From: Achromobacter sp. Bel
GTDB taxonomy: Bacteria > Pseudomonadota > Gammaproteobacteria > Burkholderiales > Burkholderiaceae_B
Length of the DNA stretch: 41,519 nucleotides
Reading direction: 5' to 3'
Assembly: GCF_012928505.1 (NCBI RefSeq)
Contig: NZ_JABBJN010000052.1
Span: 1 to 41,519, forward strand
The notes below the pieces were generated by a model. The model searched no databases and was not told where the DNA came from. It worked only from the letters and a program-made list of their open reading frames with translations. The position numbers and the translations under genes are program-made. Below, in pieces: positions 23,330-31,575 of the stretch (positions are counted from its first letter, which is position 1; each line of letters opens with the position of its first letter).

Positions 23330-24511
23330 ATGAGCACACCGACTCCGGACAACAGTCCAGATCTATTGCGCGAGCTGCTCGCGTTTGAATCCGTCACGCT
23401 GACGCCCAATATCGAACTCATCGACCGGGTTCGGGCATTGCTGGCGCAGGCGGGCATCGCGTCCACGCTGGTGGCGGATCCGCAGGACGCCAGGCGCAGC
23501 AATCTGTTCGCCTCCGTGGGCCCCCTTGACGTGCCGGGTATCGTGCTGTCGGGCCACACCGACGTGGTCCCCGTGATGGGCCAGCGCTGGACCTCGCCGC
23601 CCTTCGAGGCGACCGAACGCGACGGGCGCCTCTATGGGCGGGGCAGCGCGGACATGAAGGGCTTCGTCGCCTGCGCCGTGATGGCCATGATCCGCGCGGC
23701 CCGTCTGCCGCTTGCGCGGCCACTGCATTTGGCGCTGTCGTTCGACGAGGAAATTGGCTGCGTGGGGGTGCGGCACATGCTGCGCGCACTGGAGCACATG
23801 AAACCGGCCCCGCTGCTCTGCGTGGTGGGTGAGCCGACGCTGATGAAGATCGGCACCGGCAACAAAGGCAAGGCGGCCTACCGGGCCCTGTGCTGCGGCC
23901 AGGCGGGCCACTCCGGGCTGGCGCCGCATTACGTCAATGCCATCCATACGGCCAGCGACCTGATCAGCGCTCTACGCGACGTGCAGCAAGATCTTGCCGA
24001 ACACGGGCCGCGCGAGCCCGGCTATGAGGTGCCCTACACGACCGTGCATGCGGGCACCATCAAAGGCGGCACGGCGCTGAACATCGTGCCCGCGGAATGC
24101 GAAGTCAATTTCGAGATCCGCAACGTTGCGCAGGACGACCCGAACCAGATCCTGGAGCGGGTGCTGGAACTCACCCGGGCGAAAATGCGTGCCGCGGGCG
24201 CCTTGCCCGATGCTGAGCCGCCCCAAGTCACGACAGTCAATAGCTATCCTGGCCTTGCCACGCCGGAGGACTCCGCGGGCGTCGCGTTGCTGGCCTCGTG
24301 GCTGCCGCCGCACACGCCGCTCACCAAGGCCGCGTTCGGCACCGAAGGCGGATTATTCCAGGCGCTTTGGGCGCGCACGCCCGTGCTGATCTGTGGGCCG
24401 GGCAGCATCGACGTGGCGCACAAGGCCGACGAATACGTCGAGCTCTCCCAGCTGGCGGCCTGCGACGCCATGATGGAGAAATTGACGCAGTATTTGATGG
24501 CGCCGGCCTGA
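23330..24511 (+). CDS. argE: M20 metallo-deacylase, acetylornithine deacetylase (ArgE) type
   Basis: A 393-residue zinc amidohydrolase. Metal and catalytic residues are visible: His76 and Asp78 in SGHTDVV, Asp108 in GRGSADMKG, the base Glu140-Glu141 in SFDEEIG, Glu168 in VVGEPT, and a C-terminal His in IDVAHKADEY. The middle carries the dimerisation domain (IGTGNKGKAAYRA, GQAGHS). The overall form is that of ArgE, which removes acetyl groups from N-acetylornithine. The neighbours are catabolic rather than arginine genes, so the true substrate may be another N-acyl amino acid. ATG 23330 is chosen; the upstream extension to 23300 lacks likeness. Confidence 0.82.
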   Translation: MSTPTPDNSPDLLRELLAFESVTLTPNIELIDRVRALLAQAGIASTLVADPQDARRSNLFASVGPLDVPGIVLSGHTDVVPVMGQRWTSPPFEATERDGRLYGRGSADMKGFVACAVMAMIRAARLPLARPLHLALSFDEEIGCVGVRHMLRALEHMKPAPLLCVVGEPTLMKIGTGNKGKAAYRALCCGQAGHSGLAPHYVNAIHTASDLISALRDVQQDLAEHGPREPGYEVPYTTVHAGTIKGGTALNIVPAECEVNFEIRNVAQDDPNQILERVLELTRAKMRAAGALPDAEPPQVTTVNSYPGLATPEDSAGVALLASWLPPHTPLTKAAFGTEGGLFQALWARTPVLICGPGSIDVAHKADEYVELSQLAACDAMMEKLTQYLMAPA

Positions 24512-24552
24512 GGCTCCATACACCGGGCAACGAAAAGGGTTGCGTTCCAAGG

Positions 24553-25563
24553 TCAGCTTCCGCTGTTCCGCATCTGCAATTGCATGGACGGGGCATGGCG
24601 GGTGACGGCGGCATGCTGCGCGAAATGCTGATCGCGTTGGTGGCGGAATTCATCGGCCTCGGCAAGCATCCAGCCCTGCAGCGCGGCGATCTGTTCGGAC
24701 GGCTGGTGCGCGGTCGCGAAGAAGTATGACGCGGGCGAGGGCGCGAAGATGCCGAACACATCGATCAAGCGGCCTGCCAGCACATCTTCGAAAACGATCG
24801 CTGCGCGTCCCATCGCGATGCCTTGCCCGGTCATGGCCGAGCCCACCGCCAATTGCGACAGGTTAAAGCGTTGACCCAGGTGCAAGTCCGGCAGATCCAC
24901 GCCGGCATGTTCCAGCCACGTGCGCCATTCGATCAGGGCGGGTGCGCCCGACCAGGCAGAGTCGTCGTGCAGCAGGAAATTCGGCCGCAGGTCTTGAGGG
25001 GTCAGGATCTCGGGGTGCGCAGCCAGGAATTCCGGACTGGCGACGGGGAAGATCCATTCATCGAGCATTGCCACGCCCTCGGCGGGTGCCGTCTGCGCGG
25101 GCGTGAAGCAAATCATGGCGTCGATGTGTTTGCCAGGAGGGTGCTTATCGTCCAGGGGCTGCACTTCGGCCTGCACGCGTAGGGGTATATCAGGATGGCA
25201 TCGAAAAAAGTCTCCCATGCGGGGCATCAGCCAGCGCATGGCAAACGAGGGCGCGCAAATCATTTCCATGGGCGCGGCAATGCGTTCCTGGCGGATTTCA
25301 CCGATGACCGTATCCATGCAGCGAAAGGCATCGCTGACCACGCAACGCAATCGTTCGCCTTCCGCGGTAAGCAGGACTTCCCGGGGTAATCGCTGGAGCA
25401 CGGGGACTTCAAGCCAACCTTCAAGTTGCTTGATCTGTTGGCTTACGGCGCCCTGGGTGATGTGAAGTTCCTGCGCCGCACGCGTGAAGCTGCCGCAGCG
25501 CGCAACGGCCTCGAAGCAGCGCAACCAAGTCAATAGAGAGGGTGAGAAACGCGTCTTCATCAT
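24553..25563 (-). CDS. LysR-family regulator, GcvA-like
   Basis: A 336-residue LysR regulator starting at the ATG-ATG pair 25563/25560. The DNA-binding domain reads LLTWLRCFEAVARCGSFTRA and ITQGAVSQQIKQLEGWLEV, the GcvA-group pattern, and the effector domain follows (MEMICAPSFAMRWLMPRM). The open frame extends to 26037, but that part is antisense to the hydrolase gene and has no family likeness. It is divergent from the D-carbamoylase fusion gene; the ATTAG-N5-CTAAT element at 25690-25704 is a classic GcvA-type site. It likely controls the D-amino-acid operon. Confidence 0.87.
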   Translation of the reverse strand: MMKTRFSPSLLTWLRCFEAVARCGSFTRAAQELHITQGAVSQQIKQLEGWLEVPVLQRLPREVLLTAEGERLRCVVSDAFRCMDTVIGEIRQERIAAPMEMICAPSFAMRWLMPRMGDFFRCHPDIPLRVQAEVQPLDDKHPPGKHIDAMICFTPAQTAPAEGVAMLDEWIFPVASPEFLAAHPEILTPQDLRPNFLLHDDSAWSGAPALIEWRTWLEHAGVDLPDLHLGQRFNLSQLAVGSAMTGQGIAMGRAAIVFEDVLAGRLIDVFGIFAPSPASYFFATAHQPSEQIAALQGWMLAEADEFRHQRDQHFAQHAAVTRHAPSMQLQMRNSGS

Positions 25564-25689
25564 CTGCTTCGTTAGTTGGGTGGCCGTTCCCCGGCGTGGT
25601 GCAGGATTGGCATGAGACGGTGCGAAAAAAACCTCATCGCGGTGCAGCAAATCGTGCTTTGCCCGATCCCGGCGATTGTCCGGCCTGAG

Positions 25690-25704
25690 ATTAGTGCGGC
25701 TAAT
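25690..25704 (+). promoter_or_regulatory. LysR box (T-N11-A), ATTAG-N5-CTAAT, with downstream -10
   Basis: A perfect inverted repeat ATTAG-TGCGG-CTAAT sits about 96 bp before ATG 25801 and 127 bp from the LysR start, in the divergent promoter. GcvA-type regulators recognise CTAAT half-sites. A -10-like TATAAG lies at 25717-25722, so the box covers the -35 zone, as in LysR-activated promoters. Confidence 0.65.
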
Positions 25705-25800
25705 GGGCTGGGCCAGTATAAGTCGTTTGTATCGCCTTCTGATCAAGGTGACTATGCAGCCATCAGCGACCACATGCAGGTCGACCTCACGGAGATGAAG

Positions 25801-28050
25801 ATGGCACGGCATATCACGATCGGCGCGGCGCAGCTTGGCCCGATTGCCAGGGGAGAGGGCAGGGAGGCGGTGGTCAAGCGGCTGATCGCATTGCTTCGGC
25901 AAGCCAGTGCCCGCGGCTGCGAACTCGTGGTTTTTCCCGAGCTGGCCCTGACCACCTTCTTTCCGCGCTGGCTGATTGAAAGCGGCCCCGAGCTGGACGC
26001 CTGGTACGAGGCCGAAATGCCAAACGCGCAGACGCAACCCTTGTTCGATGAGGCGCGCGCCTTAGGCATCGGCTTCTATATTGGGTATGCGGAGCTGGCC
26101 GTCGAAGACGGCAAGACGCACCACTACAACACGTCCATTCTGGTCGGTGCAGATGGCGAAATCATTGGCAAGTATCGCAAGATCCATTTGCCCGGGCATG
26201 CGGAGCCGCAGCCCGGCCGCGATGCCCAGCATCTGGAGAAGCGTTATTTTGAACCGGGCAATCTGGGTTTTCCCGTATGGGATGCCTTTGGCGGCGTGGT
26301 GGGCATGTGCTTGTGCAATGACCGGCGCTGGCCCGAAACCTATCGGGTGATGGCCCTGCAAGGCGCGGAGCTTGTGGTGCTGGGCTACAACACGCCCAAT
26401 GACCATACCGGCGACGGCGCGGTGGATGGTTTGTCCAATTTCCATAACCACTTGGCCATGCAGGCGGGGGCGTATCAGAACAGCACGTGGGTGGTGGGCA
26501 CGGCCAAGTGCGGCCGCGAAGAGGGGTCCCAGATGATCGGGCAGAGCGCCATCATCGCGCCTTCCGGCGAAATCGTGGCGATGGCGACAACGCTCGAAGA
26601 CGAACTCGTGACCGCGCGCTGCGATCTGGACATGAGCAAGGTGTATCGCGAGACATTCTTTGATTTCGAGCGCCATCGCGAGCCGCAGCACTACGGCTTG
26701 ATTGTCGAGCGCAAGGGCGTGGGTCCAGCCTTGAACAAGAAAGCAGCCACGCGCGCGCATGCTCCCCTGGATGCCTGCGTGAAAGGAATGCCGGGCCTGA
26801 TCGGGCCGGTGCCCGTCGAGGACATCGCCAAGCAGGGATGGAACGTCTTGCGCGAGGATCTGCCGCTGCCGCTGGCCGTGATCAGGCAAGACGCCTTGCA
26901 TCACAACAGCGACTGGATGCGCCGGTTCCTGGAAGAGCGCGGCTCGATTTTCGCGCCCCACGGCAAGACCACGATGAGCCCCCAGCTGTTTGATCTGCAA
27001 CGTCGCGATGGCGCCTGGGGCATCACCTTGGCGACCTGCCATCAGGTTCAGGTCGCACGCCAGTTCGGCGCGAAGCGGATCGTATTGGCGAACCAGCTGG
27101 TCGGCAAACAATCTGTCGCATACATCCTGCAGGCGTTGCGCGACGATCCGAGCTTCGATTTCTATTGCCTGGTGGACGACGCGGCGCATGTGCAAGCCCT
27201 GGCGCAGGCGGCCCGCGAGGCCGATGTCGGCAGGCCTTTGCAGGTGCTGCTTGAAGTGGGGTATGCCGGCGGCCGTACCGGGTGCCGAGACGATGCGTGC
27301 GTGCAAGAGGTGATTGCCGCGTTGAAGCACGCGTCCCCTTACCTGGCCCTGCGTGGGGTGGAAGGATTCGAGGGCTTGATCAAGCCTTTGCCCGACCAGG
27401 ATGTGGAAACGCAGATCGCCGCCTTCCTTGCCCGCATGATTGCCACCGTGCAGGCATGTGAAGCCCAGCAGGCATTTGCCGACGGCCCGATTCTGCTGAG
27501 CGCCGGCGGCTCGTCTTTCTACGACCTGGTGACCCGGCACTTTTCCTCGCTGCGCTTGTCGCGCGAGCACATGGTGTTGACCCGTAGCGGCTGCTATCTG
27601 ACGCACGATTCACATCTCTACAAAGAGGCCTTCGCTCGCTTGAAGGATCGCAGTCCGGATGTTGCCAGCCTGGGCCATGGTTTGCGGCCGGCGCTGGAAG
27701 TCTGGGGCTATGTGCAGTCTCGGCCGGAGTCGGGCAAGGTCATTGTCAATCTGGGAAAGCGCGATATTTCACCCGACCACATGCCCCCCGTGATGGGGTG
27801 GTTCCGGCCGGCCGCGAATGCCGTACCCGCAGCCGGCGCGGCGCCTTCCTCCTTGTCGCCAGACCACGTGGCGACGGGTCTGGATGACCAGCACTGCCAC
27901 ATGAGCGTTCCCGCCGATTCGCCCTTGCGCGTGGGCGACATGGTGTGCTTCGGCATTTCGCACCCCTGCCTGACGTTCGACAAGTGGGAGGCCATTCTGA
28001 TGGTGGACGAGCGGTATGACGTGGTGGGAGCCATTCGCACTTACTTCTAA
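25801..28050 (+). CDS. Fusion: N-carbamoyl-D-amino-acid hydrolase (nitrilase fold) + PLP D-amino-acid deaminase/aldolase
   Basis: One uninterrupted 749-residue frame carries two enzymes. Residues 1-305 match N-carbamoyl-D-amino-acid hydrolase of Agrobacterium closely, with the nitrilase triad Glu47 (FPELALTTFFPRW), Lys127 (KYRKIHLPGH) and Cys172 (CNDRRWPE) and the terminal REPQHYGLIVE. After a short linker, residues about 330-749 form a type III PLP enzyme of the D-serine dehydratase / D-threonine aldolase group: PLP Lys389 in APHGKTTM and a zinc-type His721-x-Cys723 in SHPCLTF. Expected chemistry: N-carbamoyl-D-amino acid to D-amino acid, CO2 and ammonia, then deamination or aldol cleavage. 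ATG 25801 has GGAG 7-10 nt upstream. A dipeptide-type importer follows 36 nt later. Confidence 0.9.
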   Translation: MARHITIGAAQLGPIARGEGREAVVKRLIALLRQASARGCELVVFPELALTTFFPRWLIESGPELDAWYEAEMPNAQTQPLFDEARALGIGFYIGYAELAVEDGKTHHYNTSILVGADGEIIGKYRKIHLPGHAEPQPGRDAQHLEKRYFEPGNLGFPVWDAFGGVVGMCLCNDRRWPETYRVMALQGAELVVLGYNTPNDHTGDGAVDGLSNFHNHLAMQAGAYQNSTWVVGTAKCGREEGSQMIGQSAIIAPSGEIVAMATTLEDELVTARCDLDMSKVYRETFFDFERHREPQHYGLIVERKGVGPALNKKAATRAHAPLDACVKGMPGLIGPVPVEDIAKQGWNVLREDLPLPLAVIRQDALHHNSDWMRRFLEERGSIFAPHGKTTMSPQLFDLQRRDGAWGITLATCHQVQVARQFGAKRIVLANQLVGKQSVAYILQALRDDPSFDFYCLVDDAAHVQALAQAAREADVGRPLQVLLEVGYAGGRTGCRDDACVQEVIAALKHASPYLALRGVEGFEGLIKPLPDQDVETQIAAFLARMIATVQACEAQQAFADGPILLSAGGSSFYDLVTRHFSSLRLSREHMVLTRSGCYLTHDSHLYKEAFARLKDRSPDVASLGHGLRPALEVWGYVQSRPESGKVIVNLGKRDISPDHMPPVMGWFRPAANAVPAAGAAPSSLSPDHVATGLDDQHCHMSVPADSPLRVGDMVCFGISHPCLTFDKWEAILMVDERYDVVGAIRTYF

Positions 28051-28086
28051 GCAGCTTTCATTCTTTTAGACCAAGGGGAAAAAAAC

Positions 28087-29685
28087 ATGGCACAAAAGCA
28101 ATCGATGGCATTGCAGGCAGTACGCCTGGCGCTGACCGCCAGCGCGGTGTTCGGCGCGACCGCATTGGCGCCCGTTCAGGCGCAGACCGTGACGGCAGTG
28201 ATGCATGCCGCTTTGCGTTCATTGGACCCGGTGATCACCACCGGCTATATCGTCCGGAACCATGGCTACATGGTGTATGACACCCTGTTCTCCCTGGACG
28301 GGGACAACAAGATCCAGCCTCAGATGCTTGCGTCCTGGAAAGCCTCGGACGATGGCAAGACCTATACCTTCACCTTGCGAGAGGGGCTGAAGTGGCATGA
28401 CGGCAAGCCGGTGACCTCGGCCGACTGCATCGCGTCGATCAAGCGTTGGGCGTCGCAGGACAAGATGGGCCAGATGATGGCGTCGATGATGTCCGGTATC
28501 GAGGCGGTCGATGACAAGACCTTTGTCATGCGCTTTTCCGAGGCCACGGATCTGGCGGTGCGCGCCTTGGCCAAGCCCAGCGCCATCCCCGCCTTCATGA
28601 TGCCCGAGCGCGTTGCCAATACGCCGCCGTCGCAACCGATAAAGGAGACCATCGGCTCGGGTCCGTTCCGCTTTGTGACCGAGGAATACAAACCGGGCGT
28701 GCAGGTGGTCTACGTGAAGAACACGGACTATGTGCCGCGCAAGGAGCCGGCAAGCGGCTTGGCGGGAGGAAAGGTCGTCAAGGTGGACAAGGTCAAATGG
28801 GTGACCATGCCGGATCAGATGACGGCGGTGAATGCGCTGATCAACAAGGAAATTGATTTCCTCGAAAAGGCGCCCTTCGATCTGTTGCCGATGCTGGAAG
28901 GCAATAAAGACATCAACGTGCACGTCCTGACCTCGCAAGGCGGGCAATCCGAGATCCGCTTCAATTTCGAGCAGCCGCCGTTTAACAACAAGCTGATTCG
29001 GCAAGCCGCGGTACTGGCGGTCGATCAGAAAGAGGTGCTGCAGGCGCAGATCGGCAATCCCAAGTACTTCCAGACGTGCCCCGCCGTATTTGGCTGCGGC
29101 GGCCCCTACGAAAGCAGCATCGGCGCCGAAAAACTGGTGAAGGGCGATCCGGTAAAGGCCGCGGCCTTATTGAAAGAGGCGAAGTACGACGGCACGCCGG
29201 TCGTGATCTTGATGCCTTCCGACAATCCGGGTTCGGCGCCTATCCTGCAAGTGGTTGCGCAATCGCTGCGCAAGGCCGGTTTCAAGGTGGACCTGCAGTC
29301 CATGGACTGGCAGACGGTGCTTAATCGTCGCGCTTCTCACGAACCGGCCGCCAAGGGGGGATGGAATATCTTCGGCACCTATACGGTAATTCCGGATATC
29401 CGGGACCCGCTTGCGTTCATGGGCGTGGCGGCCAACGGCAAGGATGCCTGGTTCGGCTGGCCGGACGTGCCGGAAATCGAAAAGCGCCGCGCACAGTTTG
29501 CGCGCACGAATGACCCGGCCGTGCAGAAGCGCCTGGCCGACGAGATCCAGGAACTGGTGATCGATGAAGGTGTCATCGTGCCCTTGGGCCAGTTTTCAAA
29601 CCTGTCCGCCACGGGCAAGCAAATAACAGGTGTGGTGGTCGCGCCGGTTCCCGTGTTCTGGGACCTTCAGAAAACCGGTAAGTGA
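28087..29685 (+). CDS. Dipeptide/oligopeptide ABC transporter substrate-binding protein (SBP_bac_5)
   Basis: A 532-residue periplasmic binding protein of the DppA/OppA family. AAGGGGAAAAAAC precedes ATG 28087. Residues 1-32 are a Sec signal ending APVQAQ, with no lipobox. Mature hallmarks are SLDPVITTGYIVRNHGYMVY, YTFTLREGLKWHDGKPVTSA and the central DKVKWVTMPD region. It probably binds a peptide or an N-substituted amino acid for import. Two Cys (ACPAVFGCGG-like region, about 29086-29100) could form a disulfide. It is the first transporter gene after the fusion enzyme, so the ligand may feed that enzyme. Confidence 0.88.
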   Translation: MAQKQSMALQAVRLALTASAVFGATALAPVQAQTVTAVMHAALRSLDPVITTGYIVRNHGYMVYDTLFSLDGDNKIQPQMLASWKASDDGKTYTFTLREGLKWHDGKPVTSADCIASIKRWASQDKMGQMMASMMSGIEAVDDKTFVMRFSEATDLAVRALAKPSAIPAFMMPERVANTPPSQPIKETIGSGPFRFVTEEYKPGVQVVYVKNTDYVPRKEPASGLAGGKVVKVDKVKWVTMPDQMTAVNALINKEIDFLEKAPFDLLPMLEGNKDINVHVLTSQGGQSEIRFNFEQPPFNNKLIRQAAVLAVDQKEVLQAQIGNPKYFQTCPAVFGCGGPYESSIGAEKLVKGDPVKAAALLKEAKYDGTPVVILMPSDNPGSAPILQVVAQSLRKAGFKVDLQSMDWQTVLNRRASHEPAAKGGWNIFGTYTVIPDIRDPLAFMGVAANGKDAWFGWPDVPEIEKRRAQFARTNDPAVQKRLADEIQELVIDEGVIVPLGQFSNLSATGKQITGVVVAPVPVFWDLQKTGK

Positions 29686-29692
29686 GTCGGCC

Positions 29693-30634
29693 ATGCCTGG
29701 ATTTCTTTTGAAGCGCCTGTTTTCCGTCATTCCGGTATTGGTGGTGGTCGCCATCATTGTTTTTGCCATGTTGCGTCTGACGCCAGGGGATCCCGCTGCA
29801 ATCATTGCCGGCGACGGGGCCACCTCGGCTCAGATAGACGAAATACGCAAGAACATGGGATTGGACAAGTCCATTCCGGATCAGTTTTCGATATGGGTAG
29901 GCCAACTGGCGCGGGGAGATCTGGGCACCTCGTTGATTTCCGATGCGCCGGTGTCCAGTCTTATCGCCGACCGCATCGGGCCGTCCGTCGCGTTGTCGCT
30001 GTCCACCATCGTCTTTACGGTGCTGGTCGCGATTCCGCTGGGTGTGGTGGCGGCCTGGCGGCAGGGAAAACTGCTGGATCGCGCCATCATGGCAGGCTCG
30101 GTTGTCGGGTTCTCCGTGCCGGTCTTCATCATTGGCTACGTGTTGATCCTGGTCTTTTCGATGCAGCTAGGCTGGTTCCCCGTGCAGGGCTATCAGCCGA
30201 TGTCCGAGGGCGGGTGGCAGTTCGCGCAACGATTGGTCCTGCCGACGCTCGCCTTGAGCACGGTGTATGTCGCCCTGATCGCGCGCATTGTGCGCAGCAG
30301 TGTGATTGAAGTCATGCAGGAAGACTTCGTGCGCACGGCACGCGCCAAGGGGCTGGGCGAAAGCGGCGTGTTGCTGCGTCATGCCCTGGGCAATGCCGCC
30401 GTTCCCATCGTCACGATCATCGGGGTCAGTATCGCGATGCTCATTGGCGGCGTGGTGGTGACGGAATCGGTGTTCAACATTCCCGGCCTGGGGCGATTGG
30501 TCGTGGACGCCGTCTTGGCGCGGGACTATCCCGTCATCCAAGCCATGATCCTGCTTTTTTCATTGGTTTATGTCGGAATCAATTTGGTGATCGATCTTTC
30601 GTACACCGTTCTTGATCCGCGCATTCGTTACTAA
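29693..30634 (+). CDS. Dipeptide-type ABC transporter permease (DppB class)
   Basis: An inner-membrane permease of 313 residues from ATG 29693, 7 nt after the binding-protein stop. Hallmarks: FLLKRLFSVIPVLVVVAIIV at the N-terminus, RLTPGDPAAIIAG, and the coupling loop DFVRTARAKGLGESGVLLRH. The family's GVVVTESVFNIPGLGRL segment is also clear. It pairs with the DppC-class permease encoded next. Confidence 0.9.
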   Translation: MPGFLLKRLFSVIPVLVVVAIIVFAMLRLTPGDPAAIIAGDGATSAQIDEIRKNMGLDKSIPDQFSIWVGQLARGDLGTSLISDAPVSSLIADRIGPSVALSLSTIVFTVLVAIPLGVVAAWRQGKLLDRAIMAGSVVGFSVPVFIIGYVLILVFSMQLGWFPVQGYQPMSEGGWQFAQRLVLPTLALSTVYVALIARIVRSSVIEVMQEDFVRTARAKGLGESGVLLRHALGNAAVPIVTIIGVSIAMLIGGVVVTESVFNIPGLGRLVVDAVLARDYPVIQAMILLFSLVYVGINLVIDLSYTVLDPRIRY

Positions 30635-30647
30635 AGGTGCGCACGCC

Positions 30648-31550
30648 ATGTCTGCTACGACTTCATCTTTGCCGGCGCCTGGCGCGCCTGCCGTCGAGGC
30701 TGCCGCCACGTCTTCGATCCTGGGGCAACTCAAAACCACCATGTCGGCCTGGCCGGCCATGCTGGCTATCGCCTTATTGAGCCTGTTGCTGGTCGGGACG
30801 ATTTTTGCCCCGTGGTTGGGGACCGTGGATCCCACGCTGATGGATCCAGCCATACGCCTGAAGCCGATGTCCGCCGAGCACTGGCTGGGTACCGACGCGT
30901 ATGGCCGCGATGTCTACTCGCGCACGCTTTTTGGCGCGCGTGTGTCGTTGGTGGTGGGATTGGGGGCGGTCGTGGCCAGCCTGCTGGCTGGCTTGGTCCT
31001 GGGGATCCTGGCCGGATACTTCAAGTCCGCCGACACCGTCATCATGCGCTTTCTGGATGGCGTGATGGCCATTCCCGGCATCTTGCTGGCGATTGCGCTG
31101 GTGTCCTTGTCCGGGGCCAGTCTGTTCACGGTGCTGGTGGCGATTTCCATTCCGGAGATTCCCCGGGTTGCGCGTATGGTGCGCAGCGTCATCCTGTCCG
31201 TTCGCAACGAACCCTACGTTGAAGCGGCGATTTCGCTGGGCACCCGGGTGCCGGTTCTGGTGCTGCGGCACATGCTGCCCAATACCTATGCGCCGCTCAT
31301 CGTGCAAGGCACCTATATCTTCGCCGCGGCGATTCTGACGGAGTCGGTACTGAGCTTTCTGGGCGCGGGGATTCCGCCGGAAACGCCGTCTTGGGGCAAT
31401 GTGATGGCCGAGGGGCGCGTGTACTTCCAGATGCTGCCAGGCCTGATCCTGTATCCGGGACTCTTGTTGTCGTTGACCGTGCTGAGCGTGAACATTCTTG
31501 GCGACGCGTTGCGCGACGCGCTCGATCCGCGATTCTCGCGCCGCTTCTGA
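30648..31550 (+). CDS. Dipeptide-type ABC transporter permease (DppC class)
   Basis: An inner-membrane permease of 300 residues from ATG 30648, 13 nt after the previous stop. It has the DppC N-terminal pattern (HWLGTDAYGRDVYSRTLFGA), the coupling loop EAAISLGTRVPVLVLRHMLP, and the terminal FLGAGIPPETPSWGNVMAEG. A Ser/Ala-rich cytoplasmic leader of about 30 residues precedes the first helix. The ATPase gene follows after 25 nt. Confidence 0.9.
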   Translation: MSATTSSLPAPGAPAVEAAATSSILGQLKTTMSAWPAMLAIALLSLLLVGTIFAPWLGTVDPTLMDPAIRLKPMSAEHWLGTDAYGRDVYSRTLFGARVSLVVGLGAVVASLLAGLVLGILAGYFKSADTVIMRFLDGVMAIPGILLAIALVSLSGASLFTVLVAISIPEIPRVARMVRSVILSVRNEPYVEAAISLGTRVPVLVLRHMLPNTYAPLIVQGTYIFAAAILTESVLSFLGAGIPPETPSWGNVMAEGRVYFQMLPGLILYPGLLLSLTVLSVNILGDALRDALDPRFSRRF

Positions 31551-31575
31551 TGGTTTACCGAGGAATCACGACTGT

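Noticed and set aside
19914..24511. Ectoine utilisation locus (EutA-like)
   Set aside because: EutB, EutC, EutD and the ectoine hydrolase/deacetylase pair are absent; only the racemase-family gene is shared.
25576..25800. Longer N-terminus for the fusion enzyme
   Set aside because: It would run through the operator and -10 box and has no likeness; ATG 25801 gives the same numbering as known carbamoylases.
25564..26037. Longer N-terminus for the GcvA-like LysR
   Set aside because: The LysR helix-turn-helix begins right after ATG 25563; the extra part overlaps the hydrolase gene and crosses the operator.
26062..27606. 514-codon minus-strand open frame across the fusion gene
   Set aside because: It is antisense to a clear enzyme gene, has no family motif, and is rich in Ala/Arg/His/Gln, the usual reverse-frame bias of GC-rich DNA.
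25801..28050. Fusion as two genes joined by a frameshift
   Set aside because: Both domains are in the same frame with a short natural linker (305-330) and no stop or start between them in this sequence; an assembly fault remains possible but has no visible sign.
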